NCBI RefSeq assembly: GCF_900110205.1 | Contig: NZ_FOCV01000012.1 | Coordinates: 1 to 64,000 of the forward strand | Source: Rhizobium tibeticum | GTDB lineage: Bacteria > Pseudomonadota > Alphaproteobacteria > Rhizobiales > Rhizobiaceae | DNA length: 64,000 nucleotides | Direction: 5' to 3' | In this document: positions 46,157-56,255 of the stretch, in pieces | Numbering within the stretch: position 1 is the first letter of the stretch | How the letters are laid out: every line of letters begins with the position of its first letter | Notes under the pieces: generated by a model | Database searches by the model: none | What the model was told of the DNA's origin: nothing | The model's input: only the letters and a program-made list of their open reading frames with translations | Program-made: the position numbers and the translations under genes

Positions 46157-46822
46157 ATGTTCGATATTGGCTGGACCGAGCTGCTTGTCATCGCGGTCGT
46201 ACTGATCGTGGTGGTTGGTCCCAAGGACTTGCCGCCGATGCTGCGTGCGTTCGGCAAGATGACACAGCGTGCCCGCAAGGTTGCGGGCGAGTTTCGCGCC
46301 CAGTTCGACGAAGCTTTGCGTGAAGCCGATCTGGACGAAGTACGCCAGACGCTGACGGACGCGCAGAAGCTGAACCCCGTCAACAGCTTGCGTGAGGCAA
46401 TGAACCCGCTTCGCCAGATGGGAAACGAAATCAAGGCCGACCTGCAGAAGGCGACGACGGTCGAGAACAAGACCGAGGTTCCGTCCGCTGCCGTATCGGT
46501 GCCTGATCCGTCGATGAGCCTGCCTGAGACGCCCCCGGTCATGCCGCCTCCCACGCCTCAAGCCGCCGTAGCCGCTGAAATGCCTGGAGCCGCTGTTACC
46601 GAGAAGCCAAAGGCCGTGCGCAAGCCACGCGCCAAGGCTGTGGATAAGGCTGATGCCGCAGCCGCCATCGTCGTTGTTCCGGCCGGAAAGACGAAGCGCG
46701 CGCCTGCCAAGGCCACGGCAGCAGGCACGGCCACCGCAACAAAGAAGCCGACGGTCGCCGCCGTTGAGGCCACAGCCGCTCCGAAGAAGACGGCAGCGAA
46801 AAAGAAGAAGGACGACGCATGA
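46157..46822 (+). CDS. tatB: Sec-independent protein translocase TatB
   Basis: The 221-residue protein forms the Tat receptor with TatC. The N-terminus MFDIGWTELLVIAVVLIVVV and GPKDLPPMLRAFGK are typical, including the conserved Glu and Gly-Pro hinge. A long amphipathic helix follows, then an Ala/Pro/Lys-rich tail (about residues 110-221), longer than in enterobacteria but usual in rhizobia. It overlaps tatC by four bases (ATGA). Confidence 0.94.
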   Translation: MFDIGWTELLVIAVVLIVVVGPKDLPPMLRAFGKMTQRARKVAGEFRAQFDEALREADLDEVRQTLTDAQKLNPVNSLREAMNPLRQMGNEIKADLQKATTVENKTEVPSAAVSVPDPSMSLPETPPVMPPPTPQAAVAAEMPGAAVTEKPKAVRKPRAKAVDKADAAAAIVVVPAGKTKRAPAKATAAGTATATKKPTVAAVEATAAPKKTAAKKKKDDA

Positions 46823-47646
46823 GCGGTGACATCGAGGACAAGCCACAGCCGCTGATCGAACATCTGATGGAGCTGCGCACGCGGCTGATGTGGTCGATTG
46901 GCGCGTTCTTCGTCGCTTTCATCGTGTGCTTCATCTTTGCCAAGCATCTCTTCAATGCCCTTGTCTATCCCTACAAGTGGGCCGTTATCTGGGCGCATCT
47001 CGATGTGTCCAAGGCACAGCTCATCTACACGGCGCCCCAGGAGTTCTTCTTCACACAGGTAAAGGTCGCCATGTTCGGCGGTCTGGTCATCGCCTTCCCG
47101 ATTATAGCGGCGCAGATCTACAAGTTCGTGGCGCCCGGTCTTTACAAGAACGAGCGCGCTGCCTTTCTTCCGTTCCTGATTGCCTCGCCGGTTCTGTTCC
47201 TCATGGGCGCATCCCTGGTCTACTTCTTCTTCACGCCGATGGTCATGTGGTTCTTCCTGACCATGCAACAGGCGCCGGGTGAGGGCGATGTCGCGATCTC
47301 GCTGCTTCCGAAGGTCTCTGAATATCTCAGCCTGATCATGACGCTGGTATTCTCGTTCGGCCTGGTCTTCCAGCTTCCCGTCGTTACCACGCTCTTGGCG
47401 CGCGTCGGCCTGCTGACGTCGGACTGGCTTCGGGAGAAGCGCAAGTTCGCGATCGTGCTCGCCTTTATCGTCGCAGCGGTGCTGACGCCGCCAGATCCGA
47501 TGTCCCAGATCGGCCTTGCACTGCCGACCATCCTTCTCTACGAGATTTCCATCTACGCGGCGCGACTCGTGGAGCGCCAGCGTGCCCGCGAGGCGGTCGA
47601 AGAGGCTGAAGGAACCACGGACGTTGCCAAGTCGGACAACGTCTGA
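46819..47646 (+). CDS. tatC: Sec-independent protein translocase TatC
   Basis: The 275-residue core Tat subunit has six membrane helices. The N-terminal signature is QPLIEHLMELRTRLMWS, which with the first cytoplasmic loop contacts the twin-arginine signal. The conserved Pro-rich segment is YTAPQEFFFTQVKVAMFGG, and the later helices end near YEISIYAARLVERQ. The CpdB precursor in this window is a likely substrate. Confidence 0.95.
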   Translation: MSGDIEDKPQPLIEHLMELRTRLMWSIGAFFVAFIVCFIFAKHLFNALVYPYKWAVIWAHLDVSKAQLIYTAPQEFFFTQVKVAMFGGLVIAFPIIAAQIYKFVAPGLYKNERAAFLPFLIASPVLFLMGASLVYFFFTPMVMWFFLTMQQAPGEGDVAISLLPKVSEYLSLIMTLVFSFGLVFQLPVVTTLLARVGLLTSDWLREKRKFAIVLAFIVAAVLTPPDPMSQIGLALPTILLYEISIYAARLVERQRAREAVEEAEGTTDVAKSDNV

Positions 47647-47738
47647 CCGATCTGCTTCGATGAGCGCTTCCAAGCATCCGGTCGAGGCCCAGACGGGCTT
47701 TGGCCGGCTTATCTTTTTACAACGACCCTGGAACGACG

Positions 47739-49022
47739 ATGCTCGATATCAAATGGATCCGTGAGAATCCCGAAGCGCTCGACGCGGCACTTGCCAAGCG
47801 TGGTGCCGAGCCTTTGTCCGAAAGCCTGATTGCGATCGACGAAAAGCGCCGTTCTGCCATTCAGAAGGTCCAGGACATGCTGTCCCGCCGCAACGCCGCC
47901 TCCAAGGAGATCGGCGCGGCGATGGCGCAGAAGAACAGCGAACTTGCCGAAAAGCTCAAGCTCGAAGTGGCCGACCTGAAGGTGCTGCTTCCGGCCGAGG
48001 AAGAGGGCGAGCGTCACGCGACAGACGAACTGAATGATTCACTGTCGCGCATTCCGAACATCCCGCATGACGACGTGCCGGTCGGCAAGGACGAGCACGA
48101 CAATGTCGTTGCTCGCGTCGTCGGCGAAAAGCCACGCTGGAACCATACGCCGAAGGAACACTTCGAAATCGGCGAAGCGCTTGGCTACATGGACTTCGAG
48201 CGGGCCGCAAAGCTCTCCGGATCGCGCTTCACCGTGCTGACCGGTCCGCTTGCGCGGCTGGAGCGCGCGCTCGGCCAGTTCATGATTGACCTCCATACGA
48301 GCGAGCATGGCTACACCGAAGTCAGCTCGCCGCTGATGGTGCGTGACGAGGCGGTGTTCGGAACAGCGCAGCTGCCGAAATTCGCCGACGATCTCTTCAA
48401 GACGACGGACGGCCGATGGCTGATCCCGACCGCCGAGGTGACACTCACCAATCTTGTCTCCGGTGAAATCCTCGACCAGGAGAAGCTGCCGCTTCGTTTC
48501 ACCGCGCTGACGCCGTCCTTCCGTTCGGAAGCCGGCTCAGCTGGGCGCGACACGCGTGGCATGCTGCGCCAGCATCAGTTCTGGAAGTGCGAGCTCGTCT
48601 CGATCACCGATGCCGAGAGCTCGCTTGCTGAGCACGAGCGCATGACGGCCTGCGCGGAAGAGGTGTTAAAGCGCCTCGGCCTGCATTTCCGCACGATGAC
48701 GCTCTGCACCGGCGATATGGGCTTTGGTTCGCGCAAGACCTACGACCTCGAGGTCTGGTTGCCGGGCCAGAACACCTACCGCGAAATCTCGTCCTGCTCC
48801 GTCTGCGGCGATTTCCAGGCGCGGCGCATGAACGCGCGCTATCGCGGTAAGGAAGACAAGGCAACGAAGTTCGTTCACACACTGAACGGCTCCGGCACCG
48901 CCGTTGGCCGCTGCCTGATCGCCGTTCTGGAGAATTACCTGAACGAGGATGGTACGGTCACTGTTCCGGACGTCCTTTTGCCATATATGGGCGGTTTGAA
49001 GAAGATAGAACGGGCGGCCTGA
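47739..49022 (+). CDS. serS: Seryl-tRNA synthetase
   Basis: The 427-residue class II enzyme charges tRNA-Ser. The N-terminal coiled-coil arm (residues about 30-100) binds the long variable arm. Motif 2 is [20 protein letters not shown] with FWKCELV, and motif 3 is [20 protein letters not shown] 47739 follows GGAACGACG; the frame extends 13 codons upstream without a site. It lies 92 bases after tatC and four before surE. Confidence 0.97.
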   Translation: MLDIKWIRENPEALDAALAKRGAEPLSESLIAIDEKRRSAIQKVQDMLSRRNAASKEIGAAMAQKNSELAEKLKLEVADLKVLLPAEEEGERHATDELNDSLSRIPNIPHDDVPVGKDEHDNVVARVVGEKPRWNHTPKEHFEIGEALGYMDFERAAKLSGSRFTVLTGPLARLERALGQFMIDLHTSEHGYTEVSSPLMVRDEAVFGTAQLPKFADDLFKTTDGRWLIPTAEVTLTNLVSGEILDQEKLPLRFTALTPSFRSEAGSAGRDTRGMLRQHQFWKCELVSITDAESSLAEHERMTACAEEVLKRLGLHFRTMTLCTGDMGFGSRKTYDLEVWLPGQNTYREISSCSVCGDFQARRMNARYRGKEDKATKFVHTLNGSGTAVGRCLIAVLENYLNEDGTVTVPDVLLPYMGGLKKIERAA

Positions 49023-49026
49023 GCCG

Positions 49027-49794
49027 ATGCGCATCCTGCTCACCAACGACGACGGCATTCACGCAGAAGGCCTCGCGGCACTGGAGCGGATTGCGCGCAC
49101 TCTGTCTGACGATGTCTGGATTGTTGCGCCGGAGACTGACCAGAGCGGCCTTGCGCATTCGTTGAGCCTTTCTGAACCGCTGCGGCTGCGCAAGATCTCT
49201 GACAAACATTTCGCGCTGCGCGGTACCCCGACCGATTGTGTCATCATGGGCATCAAGCAGGTCATGGACGTCAAGCCGGACCTCGTGCTTTCCGGCGTCA
49301 ACTCGGGCTCGAACGTCGCCGACGACGTCACCTATTCGGGCACCATCGCAGGCGCCATCGAAGGAACGATGCAGGGCGTTCGCTCGTTTGCATTGAGCCA
49401 GGCCTATTTCCACCAGGATGGAGCAAGGACGGTCCCCTGGGAGGTCTGCGAGGCGCATGCGCCGGCACTTCTGGAGAAGCTGATGTCACTCGAATTGCCC
49501 GAGGGCACATTCCTGAACCTCAACTTTCCGAATTGCCGACCCGAAGAGGTCGAGGGCATGGAAGTCACGGCGCAGGGCAAGCTTGCCTTCAACCTGCAGG
49601 TCGATGCCCGCGCCGACGGACGTGGCTTTCCCTATTACTGGCTCAGGTTTGGGGAGCGTGCCGGCGCCTTCGTCGAGGGCACCGATATAAACGCCCTGAA
49701 GCATCGCAAGATTTCGGTAACTCCTTTGAAACTGGATCTGACTGATTATTCCGTACGGGACCGCGTGGCGCGGGCGCTTTCGAGTACGGAGTAG
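49027..49794 (+). CDS. surE: 5'-nucleotidase SurE
   Basis: The 255-residue metal-dependent phosphatase removes phosphate from nucleoside monophosphates. The N-terminal [16 protein letters not shown] carries the Asp-Asp metal site. [41 protein letters not shown] and NLNFPN complete the active site. It lies four bases after serS and just before pcm, the classic surE-pcm pair. Confidence 0.96.
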   Translation: MRILLTNDDGIHAEGLAALERIARTLSDDVWIVAPETDQSGLAHSLSLSEPLRLRKISDKHFALRGTPTDCVIMGIKQVMDVKPDLVLSGVNSGSNVADDVTYSGTIAGAIEGTMQGVRSFALSQAYFHQDGARTVPWEVCEAHAPALLEKLMSLELPEGTFLNLNFPNCRPEEVEGMEVTAQGKLAFNLQVDARADGRGFPYYWLRFGERAGAFVEGTDINALKHRKISVTPLKLDLTDYSVRDRVARALSSTE

Positions 49795-49800
49795 ATTGTT

Positions 49801-50454
49801 TTGACGGCACGGCTGGTCGAGAAGGAAGGGTTTGCGGCGCTCGTCTTGAGGCTGCGGGCCGAAGGCGTTTCCGATCTGGATCTTTTGACCGCGGTCGAGC
49901 AGACGCCGCGCTCTTTGTTCGTGCCGCCGCAGTTTGCGGACCAGGCCTATTCGAGCCGCACGATCCCGATCGAATGCGGCTCGTTTCTCGAGGGCGTCGA
50001 TCTGGCGGTCAGGATCCTTCACCACCTGAAGATCAAGCCGGGCCAGCGTGTGCTTGAGGTCGGTACGGGCAGCGGCTTCATGTCGGCCGTCATGGCCCGC
50101 ATGGCCGAACGCGTGCTGACGATCGACCGTTACAAGACACTGACGACCAATGCGCAGCGCCGCATCGACTCGCTCGGGCTCCGAAATGTCATCATCCGCC
50201 AGGCTGACGGCAGCGCCGGCCTGCAGGGCGAGGGAACCTTCGACCGTATCGTGGTCACCGCTGCGTTCAATTCGATGCCGCGGTTCTACACCGACCAACT
50301 GGTCTCAGGCGGCTCGATGATCGCGCCGCTGATGATCTCCGAGAATGAATGTCGCCTCGTGCGGCTCACGAAGACGGGCAGCCGCTTCGAGCGCGAAGAA
50401 CTGTTCGACACGCCCTACCTTCCCATTGTCCCGCGCCTGGCGTCTCAACTCTGA
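49801..50454 (+). CDS. pcm: Protein-L-isoaspartate O-methyltransferase
   Basis: The 217-residue SAM enzyme repairs isoaspartyl residues in damaged proteins. SAM motif I is VLEVGTGSGFMSAVMA, motif II is VLTIDRYK, and the substrate-binding region includes FVPPQFADQAYSSRTIPI. The start is TTG at 49801, six bases after the surE stop and near GGAG. Coupling to surE is usual. A more divergent relative is at 27.5 kb. Confidence 0.93.
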   Translation: MTARLVEKEGFAALVLRLRAEGVSDLDLLTAVEQTPRSLFVPPQFADQAYSSRTIPIECGSFLEGVDLAVRILHHLKIKPGQRVLEVGTGSGFMSAVMARMAERVLTIDRYKTLTTNAQRRIDSLGLRNVIIRQADGSAGLQGEGTFDRIVVTAAFNSMPRFYTDQLVSGGSMIAPLMISENECRLVRLTKTGSRFEREELFDTPYLPIVPRLASQL

Positions 50455-50591
50455 GGCGAGGCGGTGGCGCAGGTTGCTATGGTTAGCATTCTCTCAAAAA
50501 AATCTCGCAGATTCCGGTACCTTAACCGCGTGGTAATACTAACGCGCTTTAATAAACCCACAAATGGTTGCGTTCATCAGTGGGTCGAGTC

Positions 50592-52151
50592 ATGCGTTTC
50601 AGTCTTTCGACAAGAGTAGGCAAGTCTGCCGGTAATGTCCTGATAGCGGCTTTGCTGGCGAGTGCCGCAACGGGTTGCAGTTCCGATGTGACACGTTTCG
50701 GTGGTCTTTTCTCGTCATCCGGTCAGGATCAGATGACGACCAACTCAATCCCTCGCCGAAATATGCAGGCCGATCCGGTGCCGCAGGCGGATTTGCAGCA
50801 GGGCGTGTACTCGGCAAGCAATCAGGCGATGAACCAGCCGTATCCGGCGCAGCCCACTTATGGCGCCTCCAGCGCTCGCATGGCCTCGGCACCGGTCTCT
50901 GTTCAGCGTTCAGACCTCGCTGCGCCCTCGGCAGTGGCGCCTGCAGCGCCGTCCCGCGAAAAGCAGGTGGCTCTCGCGCAGCCATTCCCCGCAGCCGCTG
51001 CGCCGAAGAAATCGGCGGCCATTCTCGTTCCGCCAAAGATGGCAACCGACTCGATCGTCACGGGCACGACCCCGAAGGTGTCCGGTTGGTCGGCAACCAA
51101 CGCGCCGTCTGTCACGCTTCGTCCGGGCGAGACCATCGCGACACTCGCCAATCGCTACGGTGTGCCGGAAAAGGAAATCCTTCGTGCCAACGGCTTCAAG
51201 ACGGCGGCAGCCGCGAAGCCTGGCCAGATCATCCTGATCCCGACCTTCAACGGCGGCAATGCGGCCAAGGCATCCGCTCAGACGGCCGACCTTTCCAAGG
51301 GCGGACACTTGCCTCAGCCGGGCAAGCAGCAAGAGCAGAACGTTGCCGTCGTTCCGGGCGCGAACTCCGCTCGCGATAAGTCGGTTGCAAACGCAGATCC
51401 GGCGGGCAAGCCTGCGGCTGGTGCGGGCAAGGGCCCCAAAGGCGCTGGCGGCACCTATGTCGTCAAGCCTGGCGACTCGCTTGCCAAGATCGCCAAGGCG
51501 ACAGGCACTAGCATCGACGACCTGAAGGCTGCCAACAACCTCTCGGCAGGTTCGATCCGCATCGGTCAGGAGCTCAATCTCCCGGGCGGTTCGCAGGATG
51601 GAATGAAGACAGCCTCCATTCCGGCAAAGGCAGAGCCGAAGCCGGTCGCTCAGCCCGCCGCCGCAACGACGACTGCCGCCGCGCAGCCGGCAACCTACAA
51701 GGCTCCGGTCGCGACCGAGACTGTGGACGAGGCTGCGAAGAAGGAAGTGGCTTCGGCGGCACCCGAGGCGACCGGCATCGGCAAGTATCGCTGGCCGGTT
51801 CGTGGTGCGGTGATTGCTGCCTACGGCGCCAACGTCAACGGCAGCCGCAACGATGGTATCGACATCTCGGTGCCGCAGGGGACGCCGATTAAGGCCGCCG
51901 AAAACGGCGTGGTCATCTACGCCGGCAACGGGCTGAAGGAACTCGGCAATACGGTTCTCGTCCGCCACGACGACGGTACGGTCACCGTTTACGGCAACGC
52001 TGATACCTTGAGTGTCAGCCGCGGCCAGAAGATCCAGCGCGGCCAGACCGTCGCCGTTTCCGGCATGAGCGGCAATGTCAAGCAGCCGCAGGTTCACTTT
52101 GAAGTCCGAAAGGATGCGACCCCGGTCAACCCGATTACTTTCCTCGAGTAG
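50592..52151 (+). CDS. LysM and degenerate LytM (M23) lipoprotein
   Basis: The 519-residue protein starts with a lipobox (LLASAATGCSS), so it should be an envelope lipoprotein. LysM 1 is near residues 173-217 (VTLRPGETIATLANRYG), LysM 2 near 288-332 (TYVVKPGDSLAKIAKATG), and the M23-like domain near 398-516. The metal ligands seem lost: the HxGIDI position reads NDGIDISVP and the HxH position reads QVHFEVR. This fits non-catalytic NlpD/EnvC/DipM proteins that activate amidases at the septum. ATG 50592 was chosen; TTG 50568 is possible. The gene follows pcm, as nlpD often does. Confidence 0.88.
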   Translation: MRFSLSTRVGKSAGNVLIAALLASAATGCSSDVTRFGGLFSSSGQDQMTTNSIPRRNMQADPVPQADLQQGVYSASNQAMNQPYPAQPTYGASSARMASAPVSVQRSDLAAPSAVAPAAPSREKQVALAQPFPAAAAPKKSAAILVPPKMATDSIVTGTTPKVSGWSATNAPSVTLRPGETIATLANRYGVPEKEILRANGFKTAAAAKPGQIILIPTFNGGNAAKASAQTADLSKGGHLPQPGKQQEQNVAVVPGANSARDKSVANADPAGKPAAGAGKGPKGAGGTYVVKPGDSLAKIAKATGTSIDDLKAANNLSAGSIRIGQELNLPGGSQDGMKTASIPAKAEPKPVAQPAAATTTAAAQPATYKAPVATETVDEAAKKEVASAAPEATGIGKYRWPVRGAVIAAYGANVNGSRNDGIDISVPQGTPIKAAENGVVIYAGNGLKELGNTVLVRHDDGTVTVYGNADTLSVSRGQKIQRGQTVAVSGMSGNVKQPQVHFEVRKDATPVNPITFLE

Positions 52152-52171
52152 GTTATGCGTTAGAGGATGCT

Positions 52172-52200
52172 CGAAAGCCCGGCCCAAGGCCGGGCTTTCG
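52172..52200. terminator. Bidirectional terminator
   Basis: A perfect 13-pair stem CGAAAGCCCGGCC with loop CAA separates the converging LytM-protein and DUF815 ATPase genes. T-rich bases at the ends suit both strands. Confidence 0.85.
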
Positions 52201-53076
52201 TCATTCGGCACGGTCGAGGGCGATGCGCTTACGGCCAGCCAGATCCTGAATGTACTGCCAGGCAACGCGGCCGGAACGCGCGCCGCGCGTGGTGGCCCAT
52301 TCCAGAGCCTCCGCATGCATCTTCTGGCGATCGAGGGGTAGCTTGAAGTAGTCGGCATAGCCGTCGATCATCGTCAGATAGTCGTCCTGGCTGCATTTGT
52401 GGAAGCCGAGCCAAAGGCCAAACCGGTCGGACAGCGAAACCTTTTCCTCGACGGCTTCGGAGGGATTGATTGCCGTCGACTGCTCGTTCTCCATCATGTG
52501 GCGTGGCAGCAGGTGACGCCGGTTCGAGGTTGCATAGAAGAGCACGTTGTCCGGCCGCCCCTCGATGCCGCCGTCAAGGGCTGCCTTGAGCGATTTGTAT
52601 GCCGTGTCATCGTGGTCGAATGAAAGGTCGTCGCAGAAGACAATGACACGATGGGGCGTATCCTTGAGAAGATCGAGCAGCGTCGGGAGGCTCGCAATGT
52701 CTTCGCGATGCACTTCCACCAGCTTCAGCGATACTGCGCTCTCACGCCGCACATCTTCGTGAACAGCCTTGACCAGCGACGACTTGCCCATGCCGCGCGC
52801 ACCCCAAAGGAGAACGTTGTTTGCCGGGTAGCCGTCGGCGAAGCGCACCGTGTTTTCGTGGAGGATGTCACGCACGTGGTCCACGCCGCGGATTAGCTTC
52901 AGGGCCACGCGGTTCGGTCGTGCAACGGGCTGAAGGTGCTGACGGGCAGGGGACCAGACGAAGCAATCGGCCGCGTTCCAGTCGTTGATCGCAGGCGCCG
53001 GGCCGGCCAACCGGTCGATCGCATCGGTCAGTCGGCGCAACTCCGCCAGAATGGTGTTGTTGAAGTCTTCGGCCAT
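52201..53076 (-). CDS. DUF815-family AAA ATPase
   Basis: The 291-residue P-loop ATPase has Walker A as WGARGMGKSSLVKAV near residue 92, Walker B as VIVFCDDLSFDHDD, and a sensor-like Asn in LFYATSNRRHLLP. The C-terminal part (EALEWATTRGARSGRVAWQY) matches the DUF815 family, widely conserved in bacteria but with no settled role. ATG 53076 follows AGGAGGAAGG. It is divergent from yajC, a pairing common in Rhizobiales, which may hint at a membrane-related job. Confidence 0.87.
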   Translation of the reverse strand: MAEDFNNTILAELRRLTDAIDRLAGPAPAINDWNAADCFVWSPARQHLQPVARPNRVALKLIRGVDHVRDILHENTVRFADGYPANNVLLWGARGMGKSSLVKAVHEDVRRESAVSLKLVEVHREDIASLPTLLDLLKDTPHRVIVFCDDLSFDHDDTAYKSLKAALDGGIEGRPDNVLFYATSNRRHLLPRHMMENEQSTAINPSEAVEEKVSLSDRFGLWLGFHKCSQDDYLTMIDGYADYFKLPLDRQKMHAEALEWATTRGARSGRVAWQYIQDLAGRKRIALDRAE

Positions 53077-53285
53077 GGGCCTTCCTCCTGAATTCTGGTT
53101 GCAACCAGCATACTGTGTCTTTTGCCTGCGGCGTAGCATGGCCTTTTGCGAGCGGAAAGGTTATGAGGCAGCGGAATCGGTACGGTTTCCGGCTGTTTCT
53201 GTTGCATTCGCAAAGACCATAATTATAGTCCGGCCACCCGAGAAAAGGCGGAGTTCCGCCCACGGAAAGTTTTGAGGAGTTTAGC

Positions 53286-53633
53286 ATGTTCATCACCCCG
53301 GCATTTGCCCAGGCTGCCACCGATAGCGCGGCGTCGCCGTTCGGCTCCGGCTTCGAAATGATTATCCTGTTCGTGCCGCTGATGGTCGTCTGGTATTTCC
53401 TGCTGATCCGTCCGCAGCGCGCGCAGGCCAAGAAGCGCGAAGAAACGCTGAAGGCGATCCGTCGTGGCGATCAGATCGTCACGGGTGGCGGCCTTGTCGG
53501 CAAGGTCACCAAGGTTGTTGACGACAAGGAGCTCGAAGTGGAGATTGCAGACGGCGTGCGCGTTCGCATCGTCCGCACCGGAATCTCGGAAATTCGCGTC
53601 AAGGGTGAGCCGGTAAAGGCCGACGCTGCATAG
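53286..53633 (+). CDS. yajC: Preprotein translocase subunit YajC
   Basis: The 115-residue small membrane protein accompanies SecDF. It has one helix (MIILFVPLMVVWYFLLIRPQ) followed by the conserved RPQRAQAKKREE and the GDQIVTGGGLVGKV domain. GAGGAG precedes ATG 53286. secDF follows after 56 bases. Confidence 0.94.
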   Translation: MFITPAFAQAATDSAASPFGSGFEMIILFVPLMVVWYFLLIRPQRAQAKKREETLKAIRRGDQIVTGGGLVGKVTKVVDDKELEVEIADGVRVRIVRTGISEIRVKGEPVKADAA

Positions 53634-53689
53634 TATTGCGAACCCAGTTGTGAACCGGGCTGGGCCGGGTCGGAAATAGTCGAGAGAAA

Positions 53690-56251
53690 ATGCATCGTTT
53701 TTCGCGCTTGAAGGCTGTTCTGATCTGGGTTTTGGTGGTGGTCGCCGTTGTCGTCGCGGCCCCAAATCTGTTGTCAGACGGGCAGCGTTCTAAGCTGCCC
53801 GCATGGCTGGCTCACAGCCATGTTGCCCTCGGCCCTGATGTGCAGGGCGGTTCCCATCTGCTTTTCCAGATCGAACGCGCCGATATTGTCAAGGAACGGC
53901 TCGAACGCACCGTCGCGGACATTCGTGGCAAGCTGCGCGAATCTAACATTCGCTACACCGGCCTGACCGGCAACGACCAGGACGTCACGGTCAAGATCAC
54001 CGATGCCGGCCAGGTGGAGGCTGCAATCAATGCCTTGAGCGCGCTGACAGCGAGCAGGAAGAGCGGCTGGTTTGGCGGCTCGATCCAGAATGTCACCCTG
54101 GAGAGGGGCACCGACGGACAGCTCACGCTGCGAATTTCCAAGGATAGTATCGACGAAGGCATCGCGGCTGCCCAGGCGCAGTCTCTGGAGGTTGTCGAGC
54201 GTCGCATTGCCGGCCTCGGGATCAACGATTATTCTGTTCGCGCAGATGGCCGCGACCGCATCGACGTCAAAGCCCTGGGCTCGATCGACGTTGAGCGGCT
54301 GAAAAATATTCTGAACGAACCCGCTCAGCTTTCCGTCCGGATGATCGACGAAAGCATGTCGGGTCAGCAGGCGCTTGCCGGTCGCTGGCCAGCGACTTCC
54401 GAGGTGCTCTATTCGCTGGACGATCCGCCCATTCCTTACCTCGTCGATCGCACGGATTTCGTAACAGGCAAGAATCTCGTCGATGTTCAGGCGGTCGTCG
54501 ATGCGCAGACGAACACGGTTGCTATTAGTTACAAGCTGGATTCTGAGGGAGCCGAACACCTCGCACAGAAGACGCGCCAGAACATCGGCCGACACCTTGC
54601 CGTCCTCTTCGATGATCAGGTCATGGCGGCGCCGATGATCAATGCCCCGATCTTGGATGGCACGGGCACGGTACCGGTCAGCTTCAGCGAGGACGGTGCC
54701 CACGATCTTGCGCTGATGTTGAGAGCCGGCGCTCTGCCGGCGACGTTGACGACCGTGGAGGAGCGCACCGTCAGCACCGCCCTCGGCGCGGAATCGAAGC
54801 GCGCCGGTTTGGTGGCCGGCTTCGTCGCTGCGCTCCTTGTCATCGGTTTGATGTTTGCGTTCTATCGCAAACTGGGCATCATCACCGGCATCTCGCTTGC
54901 CTTGAGCCTTGTCCTCATTCTCGCGGTGCTGAGCGCAATTGGTGCGACCCTGACGCTGCCCGGCATCGCTGGCATTGTCTTGATCATAGGCATGGCTGTG
55001 GACGCCAATGTGCTCGTCTACGAGCGGATTCGCGAAGAGGCAAAAGCAGGTCACTCCTTCGCGGACGCGATCGACAACGGCTTTTCCCGCGCATTTTTGA
55101 CGATCCTTGATGCCAACGTCACGATCATCATTGCGGCCGTCATTCTCTACTATCTCGGCAGCGACACCGTTCGCGGTTTTGCTGTGACGCTTGCGGCCGG
55201 AATCCTGACGACGGTTTTCACGACGTTCACGCTGACCCGCTGGATCGTCGTCACCTGGCTTCATCGCAAGCATCCGCGGCATCTGCCGAGGGATGTTCAG
55301 ACAGGCATTTTCGACCGCGCGAACATCCGTTTCATGGGCATCCGGAGGTACACCTTCACGGTGTCGGCCGCACTTTCGATCTTGGCTATGGTCGGCTTCG
55401 CGACCGTTGGCGCGAATCTGGGGGTCGACTTTGCCGGTGGTTCGCACGTGGAGGTCAAGGCGAAGCAGGGCTCTGCCGATCCGAATGATATCCGCGCGCG
55501 TCTCGGCGATCTGAACATCGGGGATATCGAGGCTCGTCGCCTTGCCGATGCCTCGACGGCATTGGTTCGCATTCAGGCGCAAGGTGGCGGCGAGAATGCC
55601 GAGCAGTCTGCAATGACCTTGCTGCGTGATGAACTGGCGAACGACTATGAGATCCGAAGCGTGGAGGTTGTCGGTCCTGCCGTGTCGGGCGAACTGACGA
55701 GGGCTGCGACGTTGGGCTTACTCGGCTCGCTCGCTGTCATCCTGCTTTACATCTGGCTGCGCTTCGAATGGCAGTTTGCGATCGGTGCGATCATCGCGAC
55801 ACTGCACGATATCATCCTGACGCTTGGCCTCTTCGTGCTGACAGGCATGGAATTCAATCTGACGAGCGTTGCGGCCATCCTGACGATCGTCGGCTATTCG
55901 CTCAACGACACGGTCGTCGTCTACGATCGCATGCGCGAAAACCTGAAGCGCTACCGAAAAATGCCCCTGCCGATCCTCATCGACGCCTCGATCAATCAGA
56001 CGCTATCGCGCACAGTTCTGACGGCCGCGACGACGTTGCTGGCACTGCTGGCGCTTTGCCTGTTCGGTGGTGAAGTGATCCGCCCGTTCGCCTTTGTGAT
56101 GCTGTTCGGCGTTGCCGTTGGCACCTTTTCCTCCATCTACATAGCTGCGCCCGTGCTGATCGCTTTCAAGCTCCGCCCGGACGCGGTCGATAGCGATCAA
56201 AATAAGAAAGTGGCCGAGCCGGGTACGAACTCCGGCAATCCGGCAGTGTGA
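53690..56251 (+). CDS. secDF: Fused protein translocase subunit SecDF
   Basis: The 853-residue protein joins SecD and SecF in one chain with about twelve membrane helices. The SecD half begins with a helix (FSRLKAVLIWVLVVVAVV) and has a large periplasmic region with the signature LGPDVQGGSHLLFQI. The membrane part includes GMAVDANVLVYERIREE. The SecF half has GVDFAGGSHVEVK and YSLNDTVVVYDRMREN. SecDF uses the proton gradient to pull exported proteins out of SecYEG. Fusion is usual in this bacterial group; the next gene starts four bases later. Confidence 0.95.
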   Translation: MHRFSRLKAVLIWVLVVVAVVVAAPNLLSDGQRSKLPAWLAHSHVALGPDVQGGSHLLFQIERADIVKERLERTVADIRGKLRESNIRYTGLTGNDQDVTVKITDAGQVEAAINALSALTASRKSGWFGGSIQNVTLERGTDGQLTLRISKDSIDEGIAAAQAQSLEVVERRIAGLGINDYSVRADGRDRIDVKALGSIDVERLKNILNEPAQLSVRMIDESMSGQQALAGRWPATSEVLYSLDDPPIPYLVDRTDFVTGKNLVDVQAVVDAQTNTVAISYKLDSEGAEHLAQKTRQNIGRHLAVLFDDQVMAAPMINAPILDGTGTVPVSFSEDGAHDLALMLRAGALPATLTTVEERTVSTALGAESKRAGLVAGFVAALLVIGLMFAFYRKLGIITGISLALSLVLILAVLSAIGATLTLPGIAGIVLIIGMAVDANVLVYERIREEAKAGHSFADAIDNGFSRAFLTILDANVTIIIAAVILYYLGSDTVRGFAVTLAAGILTTVFTTFTLTRWIVVTWLHRKHPRHLPRDVQTGIFDRANIRFMGIRRYTFTVSAALSILAMVGFATVGANLGVDFAGGSHVEVKAKQGSADPNDIRARLGDLNIGDIEARRLADASTALVRIQAQGGGENAEQSAMTLLRDELANDYEIRSVEVVGPAVSGELTRAATLGLLGSLAVILLYIWLRFEWQFAIGAIIATLHDIILTLGLFVLTGMEFNLTSVAAILTIVGYSLNDTVVVYDRMRENLKRYRKMPLPILIDASINQTLSRTVLTAATTLLALLALCLFGGEVIRPFAFVMLFGVAVGTFSSIYIAAPVLIAFKLRPDAVDSDQNKKVAEPGTNSGNPAV

Positions 56252-56255
56252 GAAT

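Noticed and set aside
50910..52358. 482-codon open frame on the minus strand
   Set aside because: It is antisense to the LysM/LytM gene and runs through a terminator; it is very Arg/Leu-rich with no domain.
53774..55582. 602-codon open frame on the minus strand
   Set aside because: It is antisense to secDF and made of low-complexity His/Arg/Asp sequence.
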